Shown: positions 43,555 to 52,717 of the stretch, piece after piece
Position numbering within the stretch: the stretch's first letter is position 1
Layout: every line of letters starts with the position of its first letter
Assembly (NCBI RefSeq): GCF_001307275.1
Contig: NZ_CP012831.1
Span: 4,580,501 to 4,644,500 of the forward strand
DNA length: 64,000 bases
Source of the DNA: Pseudomonas fluorescens
GTDB taxonomy: Bacteria; Pseudomonadota; Gammaproteobacteria; Pseudomonadales; Pseudomonadaceae
Direction of reading: 5' to 3'
Translations under genes and position numbers: made by a program
Notes under the pieces: model-generated
Seen by the model: only the letters and a program-made list of their open reading frames with translations
What the model was told of the DNA's origin: nothing
The model's database searches: none

Positions 43555-44241
43555 TCAGTCGAGACGGTCGATGGCGCGTGCAAGATTGGCCCGTGCCTGC
43601 TGCTCGAATGCGTCGAAGTACGGTGCAGTCGTATAAATGCGCCCCCGTGCCAGAAAACCTTCAAGGACCTGGCGGCGCTTTTGGCGGTACACAGACAGCG
43701 GCACAAACTGGTACTCGCGGCGAATTTGTTGGTCGTATTCCTCGAACCGCTCGAACGATGCCCCAAGAATCGCCAGATCCGTGTCCACCAGCACCGCTTC
43801 GTCTGCCGACGCCGGAGCAGCGTCGTGTCGCGTCACCATCACCAGCTCGTAAAGCCTGCGTCGCGTTTCATCGCCCAGGCCGTTATCACGTGCCACATCA
43901 TCCAACCATTGGGCACTGCGCAGCTCGTTGTCGCTGCGAAGAGGGTCGTAGATCGCATCATGGAACCATAGCGCGAGGTCGACTTCGGCGGGGGCCGGGC
44001 AGGCCGCGTTGACGAACCGGCGCACCTGAAGGCATTCCTGCAGATGCTGGAGGGTGTGGTAAGCGCGATGCGGCTCGCCGTAGCGTCGAATGAGTGCTTC
44101 GTACGTCTCTTGTGACGCACATCCGACGCCAAGCTCCGCCCAGACGCGAGCCCAGGCAGTGAAACCCGTAGCATCAGCCACGTCGAGGTCGCCGTGTGTG
44201 CTGGCCGGCAACAGCGCACTCCCTTCTGGCGAGTCCGTCAT
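43555..44241 (-). CDS. HD-domain predicted metal-dependent phosphohydrolase
   Basis: The protein has 228 residues. The metal ligands are AYHTLQHLQECL (His pair), LWFHDAIYDP (HD) and VMVTRHDA, with D in VDTDLAILG, the order of small HD hydrolases. The substrate may be a nucleotide or phospho-metabolite; nothing indicates which. It is convergent with the SMI1/KNR4 gene. Confidence 0.8.
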   Translation of the reverse strand: MTDSPEGSALLPASTHGDLDVADATGFTAWARVWAELGVGCASQETYEALIRRYGEPHRAYHTLQHLQECLQVRRFVNAACPAPAEVDLALWFHDAIYDPLRSDNELRSAQWLDDVARDNGLGDETRRRLYELVMVTRHDAAPASADEAVLVDTDLAILGASFERFEEYDQQIRREYQFVPLSVYRQKRRQVLEGFLARGRIYTTAPYFDAFEQQARANLARAIDRLD

Positions 44242-44288
44242 TGTTTCTCCTGCGCTTCAAAAATGAAAAAGGGCACACCCATTTTGAA

Positions 44289-44678
44289 TTACTGGGCATC
44301 GCCCGCTGGCGCCTCGTCGGCATCGTCCGGTGGCGCTCCGTAAGGTACACCAATCTCGACCCGGTCCGCCTTTACCCAACCTGTGTAGTCGTCGCCACTC
44401 TTGGCGATGAAGTTCACTTCCAGCCATGATTCGTCTTCAAGGCTGGCGTAAACGGTGAGAGAGTCGCCGGGTATTACGAAAATCTTTTTATTGGCACAGG
44501 CTTCATCCGGCGCTTCGTGAAAATGCAGGCGTCCGGTGCCAATGACCTTGCCTTGCACCGACGGATGAAACTCAGGCACGGTGCCGGAGATCTTTTCCGC
44601 CAGGGCAGAACAGTTGACAGCGGCCTGGCTCAGGGTGCTGAAAAGGCATAGGCATAACACGCTTGAACGCAGATACAT
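44289..44678 (-). CDS. Secreted SH3-like domain protein
   Basis: The protein has 129 residues with a signal peptide (LCLCLFSTLSQA-AVN). The mature part contains an SH3-like strand pattern (IPGDSLTVYASLEDESWLEV; DYTGWVKADRVEI) and two Cys (VNCSA, EACAN) that may pair. The C-terminus is acidic and Ala/Pro-rich. Function unknown. Confidence 0.7.
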   Translation of the reverse strand: MYLRSSVLCLCLFSTLSQAAVNCSALAEKISGTVPEFHPSVQGKVIGTGRLHFHEAPDEACANKKIFVIPGDSLTVYASLEDESWLEVNFIAKSGDDYTGWVKADRVEIGVPYGAPPDDADEAPAGDAQ

Positions 44679-45224
44679 CTTGGCGAATCCGTTTTGGGGT
44701 GGAGGCGTAGGATAGTTAAGTCGGAAACTATTGGGGAAGAGACATACCGTGACGCCTATGAAAAATGGAGCATGAAAAAGTCGGTCTGCCCAAACTACCT
44801 GATCATTGACTGGTGAAAATTCCTTTTTTCACGCTGCTACGTGAAATTTGAGTCCGGAAGCCTCCGCCAAAAGTAAAGATTCAATCTGGGGCGCGTGCTT
44901 TCCTGATGCGCAAACCATGGCTGATTTTTTCAACAGAATCGGCCAAGCATTTCTCAGTCCAGGTAGCCAATGATAGTGAAGCCCTGCCGGTAATGTACGC
45001 ATGCGGCAATGCCAAACCACTGGGGTCGAATCTAGAGGTCGCAAGCATTGGAAGCACTGCCAAAGCCCAACGCTGCATGATTGATCACGGATTTGAACCG
45101 AAGAATAAACTGACACTGGTTTACCTGACTTATCCACAAGTAACGGGCTGTTCGTCAACGACCCTGCCGCGTTGACCCAATGGCTTAAGTCACAGGTAAG
45201 GCTCGCGGCATCAATGGAGACAAT
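44679..45224. other. Decayed intergenic region without a supported gene
   Basis: Frames in both directions are short and resemble no family I know. TTTTTTCAACAGAATCGGCC at 44925-44944 recurs as TTTTTCAACAGAAAAGGCC at 45609-45627 on the other side of the transposase remnant, in the same orientation. This suggests partial copies of an insertion sequence. Confidence 0.4.
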
Positions 45225-45548
45225 CTATCTGACAGCTCTCGGCCAATGACTAGCCGCCGCGACCGGAAGCCGTCGGCCGATTCGACGGAAGCAGCGATAC
45301 GCCAGGTTCAAGTGAGCCTCTTCGCACAACCTGCGTTCGGAGCGAATACCGTAGCAGTAACCCACGATCAGCAGGTGAATCATCAGTTCAGGATCAATCG
45401 GGCTATAGAAATCGGCGAGGTAATGGCGCAGATCTCTCAGATCGAGGCAACGATTGAATGTTGCGCAGCAGATGACAGGCTGGGATGTAATCTTCAATGT
45501 TTACGAGTAAAGCCACCCCTCTTGTCCGCTCGACAATTGTCCCGTCAT
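45225..45548 (-). pseudogene. Decayed DDE transposase N-terminus (IS1182-like)
   Basis: From ATG 45548 the minus strand reads MTGQLSSGQEGWLYS, then a stop. In the following frames come IEDYIPACHLLRN, LDLRDLRHYLADFYSPIDPE and YCYGIRSERRLCEEAHLNLA. Together these are the first ~100 residues of an IS1182-type transposase, with at least one internal stop, one frameshift and a small deletion (the usual GRPS before IDPELM is missing). Similarity ends near 45260; the catalytic domain is gone. It lies next to the cyclase-like gene, showing past insertion here. Confidence 0.7.
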
Positions 45549-45726
45549 GCTGCGAATCCTCCAACTGGCCGATGACCCAATTTCGTCGCAGGCCAGACAG
45601 GAGGTCTACTTTTTCAACAGAAAAGGCCAGAAGGGGCCATCCAACAGCTAAAAACCATGTTGGGCGCAAAACCCTAACCAAGTTGAATGTAGCTTAATAA
45701 TCATATTTTATAGACGCCTATCTGGA

Positions 45727-46488
45727 TCAGAGAGATTCAAACGAGTCGATATATTTTGAAACTCTTCTCAAGCGTGAGCGCTCATTATGATTAAGCTCAA
45801 GCTTGTCTTCCAGATGCTTTTTCTGCTCATCGAAAGCCCAAATAAGATAGTGCCTTAGCCATTCATATTTTTCAGTATTTTCATTTTTATAAAAATTGGA
45901 TTTTAGCAAGTTTAGAGCGCCTTCGAACGGTCTATTGCTCATGGAGGTAGATAAAATTCTTCCATAATTCAAATATGGATAATCCACCACTCCGCCATTA
46001 TGAGAAACATTCGACAAGTGTGGAAGCCCTGATACCACGCACTCGGCAAGCGCACCGGTCATAGAACCGTAGTACTTCAAGATAAGTGAGCGATCAATAA
46101 TTATCCTGGGGTATTTTGCTGCAGCTTCAAGAGTGTAGGCATTGATCAAGCCTGCGCCAACAATTATATTGTTGGCCTTATCAACAAAAAGGTCGCCGTG
46201 TGAGATTGCTCCTCGAACAGGAATACCTTTGGCGAGCAGTCCCGACTGCAGTAAGCTTGATAATTTCATCAACTCAAGGAGATTTTCAGATGACTCGTCG
46301 CAGTAAATAACAATCGAATCACTTATCAGTAAGAAATCAAAGTTTCGCTTAGTCACTGCGGAGTGGAAGTTGGAGAGGATGAAGCTATAATAAGTATCTA
46401 TCGAGGCTGTTGATGAGGCATAGACAAGATTTTTAAAGCCAAGCACATCAATAAATGCAACCAGTCGTTTCTCGTATTTTATATTCAA
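45727..46488 (-). CDS. Nucleotide-cyclase-like protein (class III fold, possible Pycsar-type cyclase)
   Basis: The protein has 253 residues. VAFIDVLGFKNLV (D14), LLISDSIVIY (D57) and VRGAISHGDLF (92-101) follow the order of the two metal aspartates and the RG..(T/H)G strand of class III adenylate/guanylate-type cyclases. VGAGLINAYTLEAAAKYPRI completes the catalytic half. It is strongly AT-rich, unlike its neighbours, and flanked by an IS remnant, so it was acquired. No membrane or effector gene is adjacent, unlike complete anti-phage Pycsar pairs. Cyclase activity is inference. Confidence 0.55.
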   Translation of the reverse strand: MNIKYEKRLVAFIDVLGFKNLVYASSTASIDTYYSFILSNFHSAVTKRNFDFLLISDSIVIYCDESSENLLELMKLSSLLQSGLLAKGIPVRGAISHGDLFVDKANNIIVGAGLINAYTLEAAAKYPRIIIDRSLILKYYGSMTGALAECVVSGLPHLSNVSHNGGVVDYPYLNYGRILSTSMSNRPFEGALNLLKSNFYKNENTEKYEWLRHYLIWAFDEQKKHLEDKLELNHNERSRLRRVSKYIDSFESL

Positions 46489-46685
46489 TTTCCAAGCTCA
46501 TCCCTGAAATTTTTGAGTTTCTACGGGGCACTATTGCAGAGTAATAAATAATGGCATATAGCCATTGGCGATATATCGTACACCTTCTTTTTCTTTTGTA
46601 TAGGTCTTTAAGGGGCAAAAATTGTATGGGTGCAAAATGGCTGTTCCGGCGTCTCGTCGAACCGCTTCAAGTCAGCACCACTCGA

Positions 46686-47741
46686 TTACAAACGACCTTC
46701 TTCATAACCCGATGACTGCGCCAAAAACTCTGCGATCAGCGATGCAACCTGCTGCTGAATCACCCCCCGAGCACGACCCCCATCACCATCCCGACAAATG
46801 ATCCCATCCCCTGGCACTTCCTCCTCAAGCATTTCCTGCGCACCAGGCTTACACATCGACATGAAGCTGAAATGGCTCGCATCGCTGATCTCGACGTAAC
46901 GGCTTGACGCTGGGGGCAGGCGCTTGGCCAGGTTGGCAGATTCCAACTCAGCGGGAAGCTCTTGCGACGGTACACCGGCCGCGATCACCAAGGCGGGGAC
47001 CGGCAGTGCGGCCAGGCTTTTATCGGTCAGACCCCGCGAAAGGCCCAGGTCCAATGTCACCACCGCAGTAACACGTTTATCGCGCCAATCGGCGGCCAGT
47101 TCGGTCTTTGCTTCTGAGGTGCTGGCGGGGTTCATCTGTTCGTAAACCGTGCAGCTGGATAACTGCGAATGGGCTTTGCAGTCCTGGGTGAAGCGCTCTG
47201 GGTCGAAGCGAGCGCCGGCGATCTCCAGGGCGGTCCAGCCGCCGAGGGAATGGCCCACGGCTGCAATTCGATCATTGGCGACCCGGCCAAATTTTTCAGG
47301 GTGAGTCGTGACCGCATCGATGGCCCGGCGCAGGTCGACAGGGCGCTGCCATAACTGCGCCGCTGCTTGGGGGCTACGGTCATGGGTGGTGCTGCCGGGG
47401 TGGTTGATGGCGGCGACGATGTAACCCTTCTGGGCCAAGGCGCTGGCCAACCAAATCTGGTTGCTCCAGTTACCCCTGTAGCCGTGGGAGAGCACCACCA
47501 ATGGATGTTCGCCCGCAGTTGGCGGCGCGTTACGCACGGCGGACGCGCCGACAAACACCGCATTATCGGCGATCAGTTGCGGGGCCGTGGTGGTTGCGCT
47601 CGGGTACCAGACCACCATCTCCAGTGCGCGGCCATTGTGTGGATCCGGCAGGTTGGAAGATTGAAAACCGATGGGGGCTTCGTCAGCCAATGCGGTCGTT
47701 GTCAGGCAGGCCAACAACAGGGCGCCGAAAGCTGTTTTCAA
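46686..47741 (-). CDS. Exported alpha/beta hydrolase (dienelactone hydrolase/PAF-AH type)
   Basis: The protein has 351 residues if TTG 47741 is the start. That start has AAGGA upstream and gives a clean signal peptide (LKTAFGALLLACLTTTALA). The nucleophile elbow is GHSLGG, preceded by an oxyanion loop HPLVVLSHGYRGNW, with catalytic-type Asp and His (SDASHFSFMS) near the end. It is probably a periplasmic esterase or lipase-like enzyme. ATG 47792 would place 17 residues before the signal. Confidence 0.85.
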   Translation of the reverse strand: MKTAFGALLLACLTTTALADEAPIGFQSSNLPDPHNGRALEMVVWYPSATTTAPQLIADNAVFVGASAVRNAPPTAGEHPLVVLSHGYRGNWSNQIWLASALAQKGYIVAAINHPGSTTHDRSPQAAAQLWQRPVDLRRAIDAVTTHPEKFGRVANDRIAAVGHSLGGWTALEIAGARFDPERFTQDCKAHSQLSSCTVYEQMNPASTSEAKTELAADWRDKRVTAVVTLDLGLSRGLTDKSLAALPVPALVIAAGVPSQELPAELESANLAKRLPPASSRYVEISDASHFSFMSMCKPGAQEMLEEEVPGDGIICRDGDGGRARGVIQQQVASLIAEFLAQSSGYEEGRL

Positions 47742-47841
47742 TGTCGTTTCTTCCTTGATCAGACGAATGGGGTTCTCAAAAAGCCCGGGCATTAAAGCTC
47801 AGATTCGAACCGTTGCGCACAACTTTCATCGACCCAAAAAA

Positions 47842-48519
47842 CTAGCCCTCGAAAGTAAACGCCGAGGGGGCGAATCGATCGCGGGTGTCCATGCGAATAT
47901 TGCGCAGCGCCACGGTTTCCAGGTGTGACGCGTAGAGCGATTCCGAGAAGTAGCTGATCAGGATGGAGCGACGGCGTGCGCCAATCGCGTTCAGGCTGCC
48001 CGCGTGCACCAGGTCCACATCGAACACCAGGATGTCACCGGCACTGCCTGAAAGCTGTACAGCGCGTGACTCGTCATTGAAGTCGAAGGGGGGCGCATCC
48101 GGCTCGGGGCGATGGCTGCCGGGGACGATCCGTGTCGCGCCGTTCTCGGGGCCGTAATCGTCGAAGAATGCCAGGGCGATGGCGATGTCGCCTGGTCGTT
48201 GGGCCGACAGATCGCGGTGCAGTGGTTGCTGGCCGCCACCGGCAAGGGGCTCGCGGCCTTCCACTTGGGAGAGGAAGAATTGTTCGCCGATCAACTCACC
48301 TGCCACCGCCAGTAGCTGGGGTAGACGACACACGGCTTGAATCCTCGAATCATCGTCCAGCATCGAATAGCGCCAGTCCATGCCACGGGGCACTGGCCAT
48401 TGATCCGACGGTCGCACGCCTGCATCGAACACGCTACGCAAGTCAGCCAGCCACTCGTTCGGGATCGCTCGACGGAGCAGAATGTAGCCGTCTTGGTGGA
48501 GTTGTTTGCGGTCAGCCAT
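47842..48519 (-). CDS. Phytanoyl-CoA dioxygenase (PhyH) family protein
   Basis: The protein has 225 residues from MADRKQLHQDGYILLRRAIP, with AAGGACG before ATG 48519. The Fe(II)/2-oxoglutarate enzyme signature is HRDLS (HxD), then a distal His in VDLVHAGSLN and Arg (GARRRSILI). QHYFL-type and GSHRPEP segments are also seen. It hydroxylates an unknown small molecule. Monocistronic. Confidence 0.85.
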   Translation of the reverse strand: MADRKQLHQDGYILLRRAIPNEWLADLRSVFDAGVRPSDQWPVPRGMDWRYSMLDDDSRIQAVCRLPQLLAVAGELIGEQFFLSQVEGREPLAGGGQQPLHRDLSAQRPGDIAIALAFFDDYGPENGATRIVPGSHRPEPDAPPFDFNDESRAVQLSGSAGDILVFDVDLVHAGSLNAIGARRRSILISYFSESLYASHLETVALRNIRMDTRDRFAPSAFTFEG

Positions 48520-48663
48520 GGTTCGTCCTTGTGCGGGCATTTGGAAGGCTAGTCTGTAAACCAAAGTGGGACCACCGGACACTGGAAAACGGAGGCGACA
48601 GAGACAATCCCGGAATGTTTTGCAATTATCATCCAACCACCATCCAAGAAAAGGACTTCACCG

Positions 48664-49287
48664 ATGAAGCGTTTGCTCGCCTGCACCCTCCTGACACTGG
48701 CCGTCGTCGGTTACGCCAAGGCCGACCAGAGCACCTTCGAAGAAACGAACTCGTGCTCGGAAGACATCGATTGCCAAGGCGATTTCATCTGCAAAAACGG
48801 CCAATGCGACAGCCCTCAACTCCAGCGAAGCCCTGTTGCAAAAACCACCGCCAAGACTCAAGCCGCACCTCCCGCGCCGCCGGGCGTTGCCTATCAACCG
48901 CTGCCCGTCAATACCGAGCGTGCCGGACCTTTCACGACTCAGACTGAGGCGATGGCAACTGCGCTGAATTATCAATCGCGGACGGGTGTGATGAACGTCA
49001 TGGAGTCCGTTGTCGAGCAGGCCGAGTACACCGGTTATGTGACGATTGAAAAGGCTTACACGTTTGGCCCGAGCAAGTATGTGCTGGTGGTTTCCACGGG
49101 CGAGGGCGGCAATGCTTGCCCTGCGTCCACTTATGTATTCAGTTTCGACACCCAGGCCGAGCGGGTTGATGGCAAGCGTGAAGTGGAGGGGTGTTCTGAG
49201 TTGGTCGAGGCCATGGCGGAAGGGAACAAGCTCATGGTCAAGAAGGAGGGCGCTGCGACTGTTGTTTATAACGGGATGGTCGAGTAG
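48664..49287 (+). CDS. Small secreted Cys-containing protein
   Basis: The protein has 207 residues with a signal peptide (LLACTLLTLAVVGYAKA). The N-terminal mature part has a Cys-rich knot (NSCSEDIDCQGDFICKNGQC), resembling a small disulfide domain seen in secreted bacterial proteins. A Pro/Ala linker follows, then a C-terminal domain (TTQTEAMATALNYQSRTGVM; YVLVVSTGEGGNACPAS). Function unknown. Confidence 0.75.
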   Translation: MKRLLACTLLTLAVVGYAKADQSTFEETNSCSEDIDCQGDFICKNGQCDSPQLQRSPVAKTTAKTQAAPPAPPGVAYQPLPVNTERAGPFTTQTEAMATALNYQSRTGVMNVMESVVEQAEYTGYVTIEKAYTFGPSKYVLVVSTGEGGNACPASTYVFSFDTQAERVDGKREVEGCSELVEAMAEGNKLMVKKEGAATVVYNGMVE

Positions 49288-49306
49288 TTCAGGTCGACGA
49301 TGCACC

Positions 49307-49399
49307 CGTGGCGAGGGAGCTTGCTCCCGCTTGAGTGCGCAGCGCTCACAAAAAGGGGCCGCTGCGCAGCCCAGCGGGAGCAAGCTCCCTCGCCACAGG
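49307..49399. repeat. REP inverted pair
   Basis: GTGGCGAGGGAGCTTGCTCC and its inverse GGAGCAAGCTCCCTCGCCAC are separated by about 45 bp that contain CGCAGCG/CGCTGCG-type complementarity. They form a REPIN-like hairpin just after the secreted-protein gene. Confidence 0.85.
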
Positions 49400-49415
49400 T
49401 TGTCGGCGGGCAGGC

Positions 49416-49694
49416 TTATGGCGTGGAACCTGCCGGTGCCGCATCCAATCGTCGTGCAATCACATCCATCACGTCACACCCATCACGTAGCGGGATGCAG
49501 CAAAGTTGCGCCAGATCTTGCAAGGTCGCGGGATCGATGGTCAGTTCATCACGCATCGCCAGGTTCTCCAGGAATTGGGTCGCGGCACGGATTCGGTAGG
49601 CAGCTGAGTCGAGCAGGATGTGTAGCGGGGCGGTGGTATCGACGTAGAGGGGTTGGTCGTCGGCGTTGCTGGTCAGGCCCATGTATTGATTCAT
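49416..49694 (-). CDS. Small Pseudomonas-type hypothetical protein
   Basis: The protein has 92 residues from MNQYMGLTSNADDQPLYVDT, with GGAG 7 bases before ATG 49694. It is mostly helical (LLDSAAYRIRAATQFLENLA; DLAQLCCIPLRDGCDVMDVI). It recalls small helical Pseudomonas proteins of DUF3077/DUF6124 type without clear identity. Its leader carries CGGGTCGCCAAACCCG (49727-49742), which differs by one base from the hairpin in the leader of the prophage DUF6124 gene. Confidence 0.6.
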   Translation of the reverse strand: MNQYMGLTSNADDQPLYVDTTAPLHILLDSAAYRIRAATQFLENLAMRDELTIDPATLQDLAQLCCIPLRDGCDVMDVIARRLDAAPAGSTP

Positions 49695-49814
49695 AAGTAA
49701 GCTCCACTGGATAGTTTTGCCCACTGCGGGTCGCCAAACCCGGCCACCATTTGGGCGACGCCAAGACTATAGTCGCCGCCGTAAAAAATACGCAAGGGAT
49801 TGATAGCGAAGGGG

Positions 49815-49929
49815 ATTCCCAATCATATGTAGGACGTTGCCATCGTCGTAAGCATCCGAGCTGTATGTCTTACAACTTGGCAGTCTCTTCACCTACATCA
49901 AGCCCATTCCCAACGATATGTAAGACATT
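49815..49929. repeat. Direct repeats with core TGTARGAC upstream of a hybrid kinase
   Basis: ATTCCCAATCATATGTAGGA (with CGTT) at 49815-49838 recurs as ATTCCCAACGATATGTAAGA (with CATT) at 49906-49929. An inverted core ATGTCTTACA lies between at 49865-49874. Three spaced copies in the 370-bp promoter region (49725-50094) suggest binding sites for a regulator of the kinase gene or of the minus-strand gene. The rest of the interval holds no gene. Confidence 0.5.
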
Positions 49930-50094
49930 TCTGTAGCCTAACCCCCGATTTCCGCCCTTCACCCCCCATTTGCCCCCCGACGCCTCCCACAATCCAATCG
50001 CGCATTCCCACCCGTCGCGGGATAATACGACCCTGCCTGGGGTCACAAGCGTTTCCCCCTCGTTGGTATTGGCGTCTCAGAAGGATCGAACGCA

Positions 50095-52284
50095 ATGACA
50101 GATTGGCTTCAGAGCTCTGGAGAAATGGCTGAGCGGGTCCGCCGTCATCCTTGGGAGGGCACGCCGCTCGGGCCGCCTTCGCAGTGGCCTGATGTGTTGA
50201 AGACCACGGTGGCGCTGAGCCTCGCCTCGCATTTTCCCCAGGCCATCGTGTGGGGGCCGGACCTGATCACGTTGTACAACGATGCGTTCCTGCCGATCCT
50301 CGGCAGCAAGCCCGAGGCGCTGGGGCGGCGGTTCGATGAGGTGTGGCGGGAGGTCTGGAACGATATCGGGCCGATCGTGCGCGCGGCCTTCGATGGGCAA
50401 GCCACTTATATAGAGAACTTCCCCCTGGTCATCGAGCGCGGCGGCGGTCCTGAGCAGGCTTATTTCACGTTCTGCTATAGCCCCATCCGTGACCAGTTCG
50501 GCACGGTGGTGGGCATGTTGGATACGGTCACCGAGACCACGTCCACGGTGTTCATGACCCAACGGCTGGCGGTGCTGGATGCCATTGGCAATGCGGTGGC
50601 CAACGCTACCGACCCGCAGGCCATCATGGCGACCACCACGCGGATTCTGGCGGCGCACTTGAACCTGTCCAATTGTGCCTATGCGGACATGGATGAGGAC
50701 GAGGACGGCTTCACCATTCGCGGCGATTGGGCCAGGGCGGGTTCGCCCCATATCCTCGGGCATTATCGGCTGGCTGATTTTGGTCGGCTGGCCGTCGCCA
50801 ACCTGCGGGCCGGCAAGCCGCTGGTGATCAACGATAACCTCAAGGAGCTGGCGCCGGAGGAAGCGGCGACGTTCCAGGCCATTGGTATCGCGGCTACCAT
50901 TTGCGTGCCGTTGATCAAGGGCGGGCGATTGACCGCGCTGATGGCCATTCACGACAAAACGCCGCGGGTCTGGTCATCCAACGATCTGGCGCTGCTGATG
51001 GAAGTCACCGAGCGTTCCTGGGCCCACATCGAGCGCGCCCGTGCCGACGCTGCCGTGCGCGAAGGGTTGGCGGCCCTGGCCGAATTGAACGCGACGCTGG
51101 AAGAACGGGTCGAGGAACGCACCACGCGTTTGAAACAGACCGAAGCGGCGCTGCGCCAGTCGCAAAAACTTGAAGCCATCGGCCAGCTCACCGGCGGCGT
51201 GGCCCATGATTTCAACAACCTGCTGACGATCATCCGTTCTTCGGTGGACTTCCTGCGTATGCCCAACTTGTCCGAAGAGCGCCGGCAACGCTACATGACG
51301 GCGGTTTCGGAAACGGTGGAGCGCGCCTCCAAGTTGACCAGCCAGTTGCTCGCGTTTGCCCGGCGCCAGCCGTTGAAGCCAGAAGTCATCGATGTGGCCA
51401 AGCAAGTGCTGAGCCTGGGGGACATGCTGCAAACCGTCACCGGGGCGCGGATCCAGGTCAACGTCGAGTTGTGCGATCGGCCCTGTTACATCCGCGCGGA
51501 CCTGAGCCAGTTCGAGACGGCGTTGATCAACATGGCCCTCAATGCCCGGGATGCCATGAATGGCCAGGGCACGCTGTGGCTTCGGCTCAGTTGCGACGGT
51601 GGCATGCCGCCGATCCGTGGTCATGCCGGGGCCGGGCAGTCCTTTGCTGCCATTGCCTTGGCTGACACCGGTACCGGTATTGACTCGCAAGTGCTCGAAC
51701 ACATCTTCGAACCCTTCTTCACCACCAAGGAAGTGGGCAAGGGCACGGGGTTGGGCTTGTCACAGGTGTTCGGCTTCGCCAAGCAGTCCGGTGGCAACGT
51801 CGATGTTTCGACTGTGGTGGGCGAGGGCGCGGTGTTCACGTTGTACCTTCCGGAAGTGGCGCCAGAGCAAAACCACGAGCCGCTCAGGGAGGAGGTCACG
51901 CACCTGGTGCTGGAAAAGGGCAAGCGCCGGGTGTTGATCGTGGAAGACAACCTGGAGGTGGGGCGTTTTGCCAACCAGATCCTCCAGGACCTGGGCTACG
52001 AAACCGCCTGGGCGACCAACGCCGAAGAAGCGCTGGAAATGGTCGGGCCGGATGCGATGGCATTCGACGCGGTATTTTCTGACGTGGTGATGCCAGGCAT
52101 CGGCGGTATCGCCTTGGCCCGGGAGCTGCGCCAGCGTCGCCCGGATCTGCCAGTGGTGCTCACTTCCGGCTACAGCGAAGAGTTGGCCCACAGTGGTCAT
52201 GAAGGCTTTGAGTTCTTGTCCAAACCCTATTCGGCCGACCAGGTTTCCCGGGTTTTGAACCGGACGATGCTGGGTGCTGAATGA
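50095..52284 (+). CDS. Hybrid sensor histidine kinase (PAS-GAF-HisKA-HATPase-REC)
   Basis: The protein has 729 residues. A PAS domain (about 20-150), a GAF domain (about 165-320) and a coiled-coil signalling helix (ELNATLEERVEERTTRLKQT) come first. HisKA has the phospho-acceptor His near 371 (GGVAHDFNNLLTII). The HATPase shows N, G1 and G2 boxes (NMALNARDAM, GTGIDSQVL, GKGTGLGLSQVFGF). The C-terminal receiver starts RVLIVEDN (about 616) and has the phospho-Asp in VFSDVVMPG. There are no transmembrane helices, so it senses a cytoplasmic or light-like cue. It is probably transcribed alone. Confidence 0.93.
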   Translation: MTDWLQSSGEMAERVRRHPWEGTPLGPPSQWPDVLKTTVALSLASHFPQAIVWGPDLITLYNDAFLPILGSKPEALGRRFDEVWREVWNDIGPIVRAAFDGQATYIENFPLVIERGGGPEQAYFTFCYSPIRDQFGTVVGMLDTVTETTSTVFMTQRLAVLDAIGNAVANATDPQAIMATTTRILAAHLNLSNCAYADMDEDEDGFTIRGDWARAGSPHILGHYRLADFGRLAVANLRAGKPLVINDNLKELAPEEAATFQAIGIAATICVPLIKGGRLTALMAIHDKTPRVWSSNDLALLMEVTERSWAHIERARADAAVREGLAALAELNATLEERVEERTTRLKQTEAALRQSQKLEAIGQLTGGVAHDFNNLLTIIRSSVDFLRMPNLSEERRQRYMTAVSETVERASKLTSQLLAFARRQPLKPEVIDVAKQVLSLGDMLQTVTGARIQVNVELCDRPCYIRADLSQFETALINMALNARDAMNGQGTLWLRLSCDGGMPPIRGHAGAGQSFAAIALADTGTGIDSQVLEHIFEPFFTTKEVGKGTGLGLSQVFGFAKQSGGNVDVSTVVGEGAVFTLYLPEVAPEQNHEPLREEVTHLVLEKGKRRVLIVEDNLEVGRFANQILQDLGYETAWATNAEEALEMVGPDAMAFDAVFSDVVMPGIGGIALARELRQRRPDLPVVLTSGYSEELAHSGHEGFEFLSKPYSADQVSRVLNRTMLGAE

Positions 52285-52440
52285 GTGTTTCCTTTTTGAA
52301 ACAGTGAGTTCCACTCGTCGGCGAAGAGGCTTGTTGAATAAACAGTCTGTTGATGACCGGCTAGTCTCATTGTTGTGAAGGTCGATATTGTCAGGCAACC
52401 GGTTGTTGTCGGTATGGACCTCAATGAAAGGGGAAATGCA

Positions 52441-52626
52441 ATGGGAGCATCGTACAGCGAGGAGCACGGAGCCGCGTATCCGATCAATGAAGGATTGCAG
52501 TGTGGTCAGTCGACCTACCATGCAGACTTTGGCGACGAGCCGATCAAGTCCATCAGGACGAAGGTGGCCAAAGTGCAGCGAGGGGAGAAAGCCAAGTTTT
52601 TGCCCAGGGTTCCGGTCAAGAAGTGA
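52441..52626 (+). CDS. Small hypothetical protein
   Basis: The protein has 61 residues from MGASYSEEHGAAYPINEGLQ, with AAAGGGGA about 8 bases before ATG 52441. It is polar with a basic end (KSIRTKVAKVQRGEKAKFLP). No domain is recognised. A longer frame from 52375 has no better start. Coding is plausible from the ribosome site only. Confidence 0.45.
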   Translation: MGASYSEEHGAAYPINEGLQCGQSTYHADFGDEPIKSIRTKVAKVQRGEKAKFLPRVPVKK

Positions 52627-52629
52627 CAG

Positions 52630-52717
52630 GCTCCCACCGGGCTGCGATCTTTCTCCTGTCGATTGAATCCAAAGCGAAAGGTAAAAGATCGCAGCCTTCG
52701 GCAGCTCCTACGGGGAG
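52630..52717. repeat. Pseudomonas intergenic inverted repeat (GATCGCAGCC type)
   Basis: CTCCCACCGGGCTGCGATCT and AAAGATCGCAGCCTTCGGCA lie in opposite orientation about 35 bp apart, ending GCAGCTCCTACGGGGA. This is another abundant REP class of the genus, after the small gene. Confidence 0.75.

Noticed and set aside
44906..45175. 89-residue plus-strand frame
   Set aside because: It has no recognisable domain and lies in a region with IS debris.
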